Shown here: one piece after another, positions 20,725-29,017 of the stretch | How positions within the stretch are numbered: position 1 is the stretch's first letter | How the letters are laid out: each line of letters starts with the position of its first letter | Assembly (NCBI RefSeq): GCF_025677645.1 | Contig: NZ_CP106879.1 | Span: forward strand, 1,860,001-1,924,000 | Origin: Curtobacterium poinsettiae | GTDB taxonomy: Bacteria; Actinomycetota; Actinomycetes; Actinomycetales; Microbacteriaceae | Direction of reading: 5' to 3' | DNA: 64,000 bases | Program-made: the position numbers and the translations under genes | The notes under the pieces: generated by a model | Seen by the model: the letters and a program-made list of their open reading frames with translations, nothing else | Told to the model about the DNA's origin: nothing | The model's database searches: none

Positions 20725-21855
20725 ATGACCGAAGCCTGGCCGGCCCTGCCCGACGGCTCCCGCCTGGCGCTGCGGGAGATCCTCATCCACGGGGTGCTCT
20801 CCCGTGCGGAGATCGCCCGGTCACTCGGGCTCTCGCGCGCGAGCCTCACCCGGGCCATGCGCGTCCTCGTGTCACAGCGGCTCGTGGTCGAGGTGGGGAC
20901 CGACGTGCGAGGCGCCACCGGCCGCCCGTCGGAGCTCCTGCAGGTGAGCAGCGGGCAGTGGGAGTTCCTCGGCGTCAAGCTCACGAAGGATCGCCTGTAC
21001 GCCGCGGTCACGGACCTGGGCGGACGCGTCCTCGCGCTGCACGAGGAAGTGATCGACGACACCGCCGCCGATTCGCTGGCGGAGCAGATCACGGCCGTGC
21101 TCGAGCGACTCCGGGATGCGCATCCGACCATCTGCGCGATCGGTGTCTCGCTGCCCGGTGACGTGATCGTCCGCGCGGGGGAGTCCGTCGTCGCGGCGTC
21201 GGTGTTCCTCGGGTGGCACGAGGTGCCCTTCGCCCGGATGCTCGAGGAGCGGACCGGCATCGCCACGTTCACGGCGAACGACGTTCACGCGCTGACGGCG
21301 AAGGAGCACTGGTTCGGTGCTGGTGCCGGTCGTGGGTCGATGGTGCTCGTGACGGTCGGTGAGGGCCTCGGTCTCGGGCTCATCGCGAACGGGCAGGTGT
21401 CCACCGGGGAGCACGGGCGACTGGGGCGCATCGGGCACCTGCCGGTCCTCGGCGGCGGTCCGGACTGTGGCCTCGGTCACGCCGGGTGCGCGTCGAGCTA
21501 CCTCCCGAGTCCGGTGATCGTGCGGAACGCCGGCCACGAGGGGAAGACCTACGACCAGGTGGTCGAACTCGCCCGGCACGGTGACGACGGAGCGCTCGCT
21601 GCGTTCGAGGATGCCGGCCGCGCCCTCGGGGTGCTGCTCGCCACGGCGGTGCACATCGCGGACCCCTCGGCGATCGTGCTGACGGGCGACGGGCTGCCCG
21701 TGTACGACCTGGCGCGAGCGACCGTCGACGAGTCGATGCGAGCAGCGCTGGCGCCGTACACCGAGCCGGTCACGGTGGAGGTGCAGCCGTTCGAGTTCTC
21801 GGAGTGGGCACGCGCCGGAGCGGTGCTCGCCATCCGCCGGCTGCTGGGGGAGTAG
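20725..21855 (+). CDS. ROK-family transcriptional regulator
   Basis: The protein has 376 residues from ATG 20725, chosen for the GGAGG site four bases upstream; the frame extends further but without a ribosome site. An N-terminal winged helix (SRAEIARSLGLSRASLTRAMRVL, about 27-50) is followed by a ROK sugar-kinase-like domain. The ROK zinc motif, normally CxCGxxGC(L/I)E, is degenerate here: GGGPDCGLGHAGCASS keeps two cysteines with altered spacing and lacks the glutamate. NagC/XylR-type ROK regulators bind sugars. It immediately precedes the galactosidase operon in the same direction, and the element at 21884-21909 lies between them, so it is the likely local regulator. Confidence 0.85.
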   Translation: MTEAWPALPDGSRLALREILIHGVLSRAEIARSLGLSRASLTRAMRVLVSQRLVVEVGTDVRGATGRPSELLQVSSGQWEFLGVKLTKDRLYAAVTDLGGRVLALHEEVIDDTAADSLAEQITAVLERLRDAHPTICAIGVSLPGDVIVRAGESVVAASVFLGWHEVPFARMLEERTGIATFTANDVHALTAKEHWFGAGAGRGSMVLVTVGEGLGLGLIANGQVSTGEHGRLGRIGHLPVLGGGPDCGLGHAGCASSYLPSPVIVRNAGHEGKTYDQVVELARHGDDGALAAFEDAGRALGVLLATAVHIADPSAIVLTGDGLPVYDLARATVDESMRAALAPYTEPVTVEVQPFEFSEWARAGAVLAIRRLLGE

Positions 21856-21883
21856 TCCGTCGCCGGAACAGCAGAGGTGTCGA

Positions 21884-21909
21884 CGCCTTAGTTACACACG
21901 TTGACAAAC
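21884..21909. promoter_or_regulatory. Shared regulatory element of the galactoside cluster, copy 1
   Basis: CGCCTTAGTT-N10-ACAAAC matches CGCCTTAGTT-N10-ACAATC at 28945-28970, upstream of the ABC transporter. Both copies sit 50-75 bases before a start codon. Within a GC-rich window two such AT-containing matches are unlikely to be chance. The binding protein is inferred to be the ROK regulator encoded just upstream. Confidence 0.55.
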
Positions 21910-21959
21910 GCTACCGCAGACGGGAGGCTTGAGCGGTCCACACCATCGAAGGAGATGCC

Positions 21960-23975
21960 GTGACCGTTGCCCCCACCGTCCCGTGGCCGACCGACGGCCT
22001 GTCGTTCGGCGGCGACTACAGCCCCGAACAGTGGCCCCGGCAGACCTGGCTCGAGGACGTCCGACTGATGCGCGAGGCCGGGGTGAACCTGGTCACCGTC
22101 GGGGTGTTCTCGTGGGCACTGCTCGAGCGGTCGCCGGGGGACTTCACGTGGGGGTGGCTGGACGACGTCCTCGCGCTGCTGCACGAGCACGGCATCGCGG
22201 TGGACCTCGCGACGCCGACCGCTGCCCCGCCGAACTGGCTGCTGACCGCACACCCCGAGATCCTGCCCCTGGACGCGACCGAGCGGCGGGAACGACCAGG
22301 CGGACGACTCGGGTGGTGCCCGGCCTCCGCGCTGTTCCGGGAGCACGCGCTCCGCATGGTCGACGCGCTGGCCGAGCGGTACGGCCGGCACCCCGCGGTG
22401 CGGCTCTGGCACGTCAGCAACGAGCTCGGTGGCGGCAACGGCCGGTGCTACTGCGAGGCGTCGGCAGCGGACTTCCGGCACTGGCTCGTCGCCAAGTACG
22501 GCGACGTCGAGTCCGCGAACACTGCCTGGGGCACGTCCTTCTGGGGACACACGTACACCTCGTTCGACGAGGTCTCGCCGCCACGGGGTGTGGGCGGGGC
22601 CCCGAACCCCGGGCTCGCGCTGGACTTCGAGCGGTACTCGTCCGACGCCCTGCTCCGTCAGTTCGACGCCGAGAAGGCCGTGATCGAGCGGCACTCGGAC
22701 GTGCCGGTCACGACGAACTTCATGGTGGGTGCCGGGTCGCAGGTCGTCGACTACGCCGGGTGGGCGAAGCACGTGGCGATCGTCGCGAACGACCACTACA
22801 CGCTCGTCGACGACGCCCGCCGCGAGCAGGACCTCGCGCTGGCCGGTGACCGGATGCGCGGGATGTCGGCGGACCGCCGTCCCTGGCTGCTGATGGAGCA
22901 CTCGACCGGTGGGCCGAGCTGGCAGCAGCGCAACCGGGCCAAGGAACCGGCCGAACTCGTCCGGAACGCCCTGGCGCACGTCGCCCACGGGTCCGACGGG
23001 GCGCTGTTCTTCCAGTGGCGGGCCTCCACCGCGGGCGCGGAGCAGTTCCACTCCGCGATGCTCCCGCACGCCGGCACCCGCACACGCATCTGGCGCGAGG
23101 TGCTCGCCCTCGGCCGTGCGCTGCAGGACCTCGCCCCCGTGCAGGGCACCCGCGTGGAGCCGGCCCGGGTCGCGATCGTCGTGGACGAGGCCTCCGGCTG
23201 GGCAGTGCAGTCGGGGCTCAAGCCGCACCGGGGCCTGCGCTACGGCCGGGAGCTCCGCGCCTGGCACCGTGCGTTCCACGACCGGCAGGTGCTCACCGAC
23301 GTGGTCCCCACCGACGCCGACCTGGACGGCTACGACGTGGTCGTCGTGCCGACGATGCTCATCGTCGACGACGCGACCGCCGCCCGGCTCTCCGCCGTGG
23401 TGGACCGCGGCGCCACCCTGATCGTCACCTACCTGTCCGGCGTCGCCGACGAGACCGCACGCATCCGCACCGGCGGGTACCCGGGAGCGTTCCGCGAGGT
23501 GCTCGGCGCCTGGAGCGAGGAGTTCACCCCGCTGCAGCGCGACGAACGATGGGCACTGGACGACGGCGAGGTGGTGACCGACTGGGCCGAGGCGGTCGTG
23601 CTCGAGGACGCCGAGTCCGTGCTCCGGTACACCGACGGTCCGCTCGCGGGCCGGCCCGCCGTCACGCGCCGCGCCGTCGGCGGCGGCGCCTGGTACGTGT
23701 CCGCGATGCTCGCGGACGACAGCATCCAACGGCTCGTGGACGGGGTGATCGCGGAGCGGGGGATCCTGCGGACGGTCACCGGGCCTCCCGGCCTGGAGGC
23801 GGTGCGTCGCGTCGGCGACGACGGCTCCGCCTTCCTGTTCCTCGTCAACCACCGCGCTGACGACGTCACGGTCGTCGCGTCCGGGACGGACCTGCTCGAC
23901 GGGTCCGGCCACGGGCCGGACACCGTCGTGCCCGCCGGACGCGTCCGCGTGCTGCGCGAGGAGCGGGTCTCGTGA
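21960..23975 (+). CDS. GH42 beta-galactosidase
   Basis: This 671-residue protein has no signal peptide, so it acts in the cytosol on imported galactosides. The GH42 barrel starts with FGGDYSPEQWP (about 17-26). The acid/base is E155 in HVSNELGGG and the nucleophile E313 in LLMEHSTGGPSW. The trimerisation-type domain and C-terminal beta domain follow. A GTG start at 21960 has AAGGAG six bases upstream. It is translationally coupled to the next gene by a GTGA overlap. GH42 enzymes commonly remove galactose from plant galactooligosaccharides. Confidence 0.9.
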   Translation: MTVAPTVPWPTDGLSFGGDYSPEQWPRQTWLEDVRLMREAGVNLVTVGVFSWALLERSPGDFTWGWLDDVLALLHEHGIAVDLATPTAAPPNWLLTAHPEILPLDATERRERPGGRLGWCPASALFREHALRMVDALAERYGRHPAVRLWHVSNELGGGNGRCYCEASAADFRHWLVAKYGDVESANTAWGTSFWGHTYTSFDEVSPPRGVGGAPNPGLALDFERYSSDALLRQFDAEKAVIERHSDVPVTTNFMVGAGSQVVDYAGWAKHVAIVANDHYTLVDDARREQDLALAGDRMRGMSADRRPWLLMEHSTGGPSWQQRNRAKEPAELVRNALAHVAHGSDGALFFQWRASTAGAEQFHSAMLPHAGTRTRIWREVLALGRALQDLAPVQGTRVEPARVAIVVDEASGWAVQSGLKPHRGLRYGRELRAWHRAFHDRQVLTDVVPTDADLDGYDVVVVPTMLIVDDATAARLSAVVDRGATLIVTYLSGVADETARIRTGGYPGAFREVLGAWSEEFTPLQRDERWALDDGEVVTDWAEAVVLEDAESVLRYTDGPLAGRPAVTRRAVGGGAWYVSAMLADDSIQRLVDGVIAERGILRTVTGPPGLEAVRRVGDDGSAFLFLVNHRADDVTVVASGTDLLDGSGHGPDTVVPAGRVRVLREERVS

Positions 23976-26131
23976 CCGTCGTGGAGCCCGAGCCGACAGC
24001 CGTCGCTGCGCGCGATCGAGCGGTGCACGTGCTGCGATCGGCCGGGGTGTCGCTGGTGCTGGCGTCCGCGGCGGACGGGCTGCCCGAGGTGCTGCACTGG
24101 GGCCGGGACGTCGGGCCCGTCGCGCCGGGGGACGCTGCCGACCTGCTGCTCGCACTCGGTCGGCCGCTCGGACCGAGTGCGCTGGACGCGCGGTGGCCCC
24201 TCACGGTGCTGCCGACCGAGCGCGACGGGTGGGAGGGTCGGCCGGGGATCGCCGGGCACGTGGACGGGATGCCGCTCGTGCCGCGGTGGCGTGAGGTGGT
24301 GGTGATCGGTGACGACGAGCGGATCGTCGTGACCGCCGAGTCCGACTCGTTGGCGCTCCGGAGTGAGTTCGCGCTCGACACCGCGGGGGTGCTGCGGGTG
24401 CGGCACACGGTGACGAACACGCACGCCGAGCCCGTGCACGTGCAGGCACTCGAGGCGACGCTGCCCGTGGGGGAGCGGATCACCGAGGTGCTCGACCTGG
24501 GCGGACGGTGGACCCGTGAGCGCACCCCGCAGCGCCGCACCGCGACGGCCGGGAGCCACGCACGGGAGAGCCGTCGCGGGCGGACCGGCCACGATTCGCC
24601 GACGTTGCTCGTGCTCGGGACGCCCGGGTTCTCGGACGCCGAGGGCGAGCTGTGGGCGGTGCACCTGGCCTGGAGCGCGGACTCCGTGTACCGGTACGAC
24701 CAGCTCGCCGAGGCACGGCCGTTGCTCGGCGCCGGGGAGCTGCTGCGTGCGGGCGAGGTCGTGCTCGGCGAGGGGGACTCGTTCGCCGCTCCCGACGCCG
24801 TGTTCGTGTGGAGCGACACCGGGATCGACGGGCTGTCCGACCGCTTGCACGACTCGTTGCGCAGCCGCCCGGGGCATCCGCGACGACCCCGGCCCGTGGT
24901 GCTCAACACGTGGGAGGCCGTCTACTACCGGCAGGAGCTCGAACCGCTGGTCGCCCTGGCGGAGACGGCGGCGGACATCGGGGTCGAGCGGTTCGTGCTC
25001 GACGACGGGTGGTTCCTCGGCCGGCGGTCGGACTCGACCTCGCTCGGGGACTGGCGCGTCGATCCGTCGGTGTGGCCGGACGGGCTGGCACCGCTCGTCG
25101 ACCGGGTGCGTGCGCTCGGCATGGAGTTCGGCCTGTGGTTCGAGCCCGAGATGGTCAGCCCCGTGTCCGAGCTGGCCGCGGCGCACCCGGAGTGGATGCT
25201 GCAGCGCCCCGAGGACGACGTGCGGACGTGGCGGAACCAGTACGTGCTCGACATGGCGAACCCGCTCGCCCGGCACCACGTGCTCGAGAGCATGTCCCGG
25301 GTGATCGGTGCGCACCACGTCGACTTCGTGAAGTGGGACCAGAACCGGGACATCGTGCACGCGGTGCACGCGGGACGCGCCGGCATCGACGCGCACACCC
25401 GCGGCGTCTACGCGCTGATGGACGAGCTGCGCGCGCGGCACCCGTGGCTGGAGATCGAGGCCTGCGCGAGCGGTGGTGCCCGGATCGACCTCGGCGTGCT
25501 CGAGCGCACCGACCGGGTGTGGCCGTCGGACTCGAACGACGCCTTCGAGCGACTGCCGATCCAGCGGTGGACCGAGGCGCTGCTCCCGCTGGAGCTGATC
25601 GGCTCGCACGTCGGGCCGGAGATCTCGCACACCACGGGCCGGCACCTCGACCTGGACTTCCGGATGGCGGTGTCGCTGTTCGGCTCGGCCGGCATCGAGA
25701 CCGACATCACGAAGCTGTCGGCTGAGGAGCTCGACCGGCTCCGGGCCTGGACGGCGCTGTACCGACGGGAGCGCGGGCTGCTGCACTCCGGGCGGCTGCG
25801 GCACCTGGACCTCGGGGACCCGGGGACGGTGGCCACATCGGTGGTGGCCGCGGACCGATCGCGGGCGCTGGTGCGGGTGGCGCGGACGGAGACCGGGCCG
25901 AGGTCGTTGCCGGTGCCGCTCCGGGTGCGCGGACTCGACCGGTCGCGGCGCTACCGGCTCGCCCCGGTGTCCGGGCTCGCCGTCCCGCGCGGGCTCGACA
26001 TGGTGCCGCCGGAGTGGCTCGTGCGCGGACACCTGGAACTGACCGGCGCCGTGTTCGAGAACGTCGGCGCCCGGCTGCCACTGCTCGCACCCGCGACCGC
26101 GATCGTGCTGGAGCTCCGCGCGATCGACTGA
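23972..26131 (+). CDS. GH36 alpha-galactosidase (first copy)
   Basis: The protein has 719 residues, with an N-terminal beta domain (1-300) and a (beta/alpha)8 barrel. LNTWEAVYY (311-319) and DDGWF (344-348) are GH36 signatures. The nucleophile is D456 in FVKWDQNR and the acid/base D520 in WPSDSND; CASGGARID is also present. No signal peptide, so cytosolic. It would release alpha-linked galactose from raffinose-type sugars or galactomannan fragments. Its start overlaps the GH42 stop, and a family-A hairpin at 26256-26305 ends the transcript. Confidence 0.9.
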   Translation: MTVVEPEPTAVAARDRAVHVLRSAGVSLVLASAADGLPEVLHWGRDVGPVAPGDAADLLLALGRPLGPSALDARWPLTVLPTERDGWEGRPGIAGHVDGMPLVPRWREVVVIGDDERIVVTAESDSLALRSEFALDTAGVLRVRHTVTNTHAEPVHVQALEATLPVGERITEVLDLGGRWTRERTPQRRTATAGSHARESRRGRTGHDSPTLLVLGTPGFSDAEGELWAVHLAWSADSVYRYDQLAEARPLLGAGELLRAGEVVLGEGDSFAAPDAVFVWSDTGIDGLSDRLHDSLRSRPGHPRRPRPVVLNTWEAVYYRQELEPLVALAETAADIGVERFVLDDGWFLGRRSDSTSLGDWRVDPSVWPDGLAPLVDRVRALGMEFGLWFEPEMVSPVSELAAAHPEWMLQRPEDDVRTWRNQYVLDMANPLARHHVLESMSRVIGAHHVDFVKWDQNRDIVHAVHAGRAGIDAHTRGVYALMDELRARHPWLEIEACASGGARIDLGVLERTDRVWPSDSNDAFERLPIQRWTEALLPLELIGSHVGPEISHTTGRHLDLDFRMAVSLFGSAGIETDITKLSAEELDRLRAWTALYRRERGLLHSGRLRHLDLGDPGTVATSVVAADRSRALVRVARTETGPRSLPVPLRVRGLDRSRRYRLAPVSGLAVPRGLDMVPPEWLVRGHLELTGAVFENVGARLPLLAPATAIVLELRAID

Positions 26132-26255
26132 GCGCGGCCGGCCGTGCGCGGTCCGCTGCTGTCCGAGCCGAGCGGGCGGAATGCCGGGGTGGCGCTGGTC
26201 GCCGACCCGGGTGTTCCGCCCGTTCGTGGGAGCGGGGCGAGGGGATGGGCACCGG

Positions 26256-26305
26256 GTGACGGTTCCGGTTCGCGAACCCGGGGGATCGTGAACCGGAACC
26301 GTCAC
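26256..26305. terminator. Family-A long hairpin, copy 1
   Basis: GTGACGGTTCCGGTTCGCGA (26256-26275) and TCGTGAACCGGAACCGTCAC (26286-26305) pair over 20 bases with one mismatch around a 10-base loop. It lies between two convergent genes, as does copy 3 (45573-45620); copy 2 is at 36861-36910. The remaining intergenic bases at 26132-26255 show nothing clear. Confidence 0.7.
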
Positions 26306-26351
26306 CGGCGCGAGGGGACGTCGCCGTCCCCGCCCCCAGGGGGCACCCCGG

Positions 26352-28901
26352 TCAGGGCAGGAGCGAACCCGCGTGGCGGAGGACGAGCGGGTGGACGAGC
26401 TCCTGTGCAGCGATGCCCGGCGCACCCGTCACCGTGAAGGTCACCGACTCGCCGGGGAGCAGGGACACCAGGCCGTCGTCGACGCGGGCGGCCGCATCGA
26501 CGCGGTCGGGGAACAGCGAGACGTCCCGCGCGTACGCCGTCGCCGTGACGGTGACCGTCGCGCCGTCGTCCGTCGCCGACACGACCGCGGACAGGGGCGA
26601 GGGCTCGAGTGCCTGGTCGACGACCTCGGCGAAGTCGTGCACGGTGCGGGTGCCGGCTCCGGTGACGACGAGGACCTCGGAACCGGGGTCCTCGGGCACG
26701 GCGAGCGACGACGGCAGCTGCGTCCGGTCGGCATCGGCGGGGGCTGCTGCGAGCCTGAACGACGACGACTCGAGCACGGTGCCGTCGAAGGCGACGCGGG
26801 AGACCGTGACCTCGCCGGCGACCGACGAACCGGACGCGTTGACGAGGACGACGTCGAGACCTCCGTCGCCGTCGCCACCCTGGCCGCCGGACGACGGCTG
26901 CACGGTGAGCAGCACGGGCTGGTAGGCCTGCCGGACGGCGTACCAGACGGGCTTCCGGATGCCGGCGTGGTCGACGAGGGCCCAGGACACCACGGGCCAG
27001 TCGTCGTTGAGCTGCCAGACGACCATGCCGGTGTTGTCGGGCGTGCGGGAGCGGAACCACTCCATGCCGAAGCGGATCGCGTGCGCCTGGTTGAGCTGCG
27101 CGGCGAAGTGCCAGTCCTCGATGGAGGTCGGCTCGGGTAGGTGCCGGCGCATGCCGTCGGCGAGCTTCCGGTTGCCCTGGTCGGCCTTCTGGTGCACGAG
27201 CATCTCGTGGCCGTCCGGGTCGAGAGGCTCGTCGTGCACCACCGCGGTCAGGGTCGACCACGCCGGCGGGCCCTGGAACCCGAACTCGGCGACGAAGCGC
27301 GGCTCCCAGTCGGCGTAGGCACGGTAGTCGAGCCGGTTCCAGACGTCCCAGATGTGCACGCTGCCGTTCCGCTGGTCGTTCGGCGTCAGGTACTCGTCGA
27401 ACGAGAACGGGCTGCCCGGGGTGTACGGCCGGGTCGGGTCGAGCTCGGCGACGACCGACGGCAGCAGGGAACGGTAGTAGCCGTTGCCCCAGGTCCGGCC
27501 GACGAGCGACGGCCGCCAGCCCCACTCGGCGTAGGCGACGAGGTTCTCGTTGTTGCCGTTCCACACCACGAGCGACGGGTGCGGGCTGAGGCGGGTGACG
27601 GCCTCGCGGACCTCGGGCTCGACCTCGTCGGCGAGCCAGGGCTCCTCGGCGTACGCGGCACAGGCGAACAGGAAGTCCTGCCACACCAGGACGCCGAGCT
27701 CGTCGCACCGGTCGTACAGGTCGTCGGACTCGTAGATCCCGCCGCCCCAGATGCGGAGCAGGTTCACGTTCGCGTCGATCGCGTCCTGGATCCGGTCCGC
27801 GTACCGCTCGGGTGTCATCTCGGTCAGGTAGGCGTGGTCGGGGATCCAGTTCGCCCCGCGCACCATGACCGGACAGCCGTTGACGCGGAGCAGGAACGGC
27901 GCCCCGCCGGCGTCGGCGGCGGTGTCGAGCGTGACCGTGCGGAAGCCCACACGGCCGGCCCACACGTCGTCGCCGACCTCGACCCGGACGTCGTACAGCG
28001 GCTGGTCACCCTCGCCGCGGGGCCACCAGACGGCGACGTCGGGGACCTCGAGGCGGACGGTCGCGGCACCGTCGACGACGGGGCGTGCGCCGACCACCCG
28101 GCCGGCGGTGTCGGAAGCCGCATGCCCTGCGGACGCGGGGTGCGCGGTCAGGGTGATCCGGGCCTCCAGGCCGGTGCCCGCGGAACCGTCCGCGGACGCG
28201 ACGGGCGCGCTGCCGATCGCCTGCGAGAAGGAACCGGTGGAGCCGGCGTGCTCGACGTCGACGTGGGCCGTCAGCACACCGGTCGTGCCGTCGAGGTCGA
28301 CGAGCGGACGGACGGACGCGATGCGGACGCCGCTCCAGGACTCGATGCCGACCGACTTCCAGATGCCGCTCGTGGCAACGTCGACGCCCCAGTCCCACCC
28401 GAAGTTCGACGCGTTCTTGCGGAGCGCGTTGTAGGGGTGGTGGTTGACGTGGGGCAGCTCGCCGCCGTGCAGGGCGGACAGGCGCTCGGCGGCGGGGACG
28501 GGCGCGTCGAACGTGACGACGAGCTCGTTCGTGCCCGGTCGGAGCAGGTGCCCGACGGGGAACCGGTACGAGCGGTGTTGGTTGGCGGTGGTCGCGACGA
28601 CGATGCCGTTGAGCTCGATCGTGGCGAGGGTGTCGAGGCCCTCGGCGACGAGGTCGTGGCGGGTCTCGTCCGGCGCGGTCCACTCGAAGGTGCGGCGGTA
28701 GCGCCAGACGGTGTCGCCGATCCACTGGGTGGCGGCCTCGCCGTCGCCGTCGAACGGGTCGGGGATCCGGCCGGCCCGCAGCAGGTCGGTGTGCACGCAG
28801 CCGGGGACCTGCGCCGCGATCGGTTCGCGGTGCTCCGCCGACTGCTCGGGCCCGGTCACCGCCTCGAGGGTCCACGTGCCGTCCAGGGTGGTCCGCTCCA
28901 T
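26352..28901 (-). CDS. GH2 beta-mannosidase
   Basis: This 849-residue intracellular enzyme has an N-terminal sugar-binding domain (WRYRRTFEW), the central immunoglobulin-like domain and a TIM barrel. The acid/base is E452 in VWNGNNEN and the nucleophile E539 in VAEFGFQG. NASNFGWDWG (163-172) and LLRIWGGGIYE (381-391) are typical of beta-mannosidases rather than beta-galactosidases of GH2. It removes mannose from the non-reducing ends of beta-manno-oligosaccharides. It is divergent from the ABC transporter operon and shares its control region. Confidence 0.9.
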   Translation of the reverse strand: MERTTLDGTWTLEAVTGPEQSAEHREPIAAQVPGCVHTDLLRAGRIPDPFDGDGEAATQWIGDTVWRYRRTFEWTAPDETRHDLVAEGLDTLATIELNGIVVATTANQHRSYRFPVGHLLRPGTNELVVTFDAPVPAAERLSALHGGELPHVNHHPYNALRKNASNFGWDWGVDVATSGIWKSVGIESWSGVRIASVRPLVDLDGTTGVLTAHVDVEHAGSTGSFSQAIGSAPVASADGSAGTGLEARITLTAHPASAGHAASDTAGRVVGARPVVDGAATVRLEVPDVAVWWPRGEGDQPLYDVRVEVGDDVWAGRVGFRTVTLDTAADAGGAPFLLRVNGCPVMVRGANWIPDHAYLTEMTPERYADRIQDAIDANVNLLRIWGGGIYESDDLYDRCDELGVLVWQDFLFACAAYAEEPWLADEVEPEVREAVTRLSPHPSLVVWNGNNENLVAYAEWGWRPSLVGRTWGNGYYRSLLPSVVAELDPTRPYTPGSPFSFDEYLTPNDQRNGSVHIWDVWNRLDYRAYADWEPRFVAEFGFQGPPAWSTLTAVVHDEPLDPDGHEMLVHQKADQGNRKLADGMRRHLPEPTSIEDWHFAAQLNQAHAIRFGMEWFRSRTPDNTGMVVWQLNDDWPVVSWALVDHAGIRKPVWYAVRQAYQPVLLTVQPSSGGQGGDGDGGLDVVLVNASGSSVAGEVTVSRVAFDGTVLESSSFRLAAAPADADRTQLPSSLAVPEDPGSEVLVVTGAGTRTVHDFAEVVDQALEPSPLSAVVSATDDGATVTVTATAYARDVSLFPDRVDAAARVDDGLVSLLPGESVTFTVTGAPGIAAQELVHPLVLRHAGSLLP

Positions 28902-28939
28902 TGCGTCTCCTCATCGTTACGGGGCCGTGACCCGACCCC

Positions 28940-28968
28940 TTGACCGCCTTAGTTTACGCGTGTAACAA
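28940..28968 (+). promoter_or_regulatory. Promoter of the oligosaccharide transporter operon
   Basis: TTGACC (28940-28945) and TAACAA (28963-28968) are spaced by 17 bases, about 50 bases upstream of the binding-protein ATG. The shared element at 28945-28970 overlaps both the spacer and the -10 hexamer, so a protein bound there would block polymerase. Confidence 0.6.
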
Positions 28969-28970
28969 TC
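28945..28970. promoter_or_regulatory. Shared regulatory element of the galactoside cluster, copy 2
   Basis: CGCCTTAGTT-N10-ACAATC matches copy 1 at 21884-21909. The N10 here contains TTAC-N4-GTAA half-sites (TTACGCGTGTAA), an inverted repeat not conserved in copy 1. It lies in the divergent region between the beta-mannosidase and the binding-protein gene and could control both. Confidence 0.55.
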
Positions 28971-29017
28971 ACGCTCACAACGTGGACCCTGCGACGACGC
29001 AGACCGAGAGGACAACG

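Noticed and set aside
23429..26425. 998-residue minus-strand frame opposite the GH42/GH36 genes
   Set aside because: Composition is His/Arg/Pro-rich with no motifs; both + strand genes have all catalytic residues. Shadow frame.
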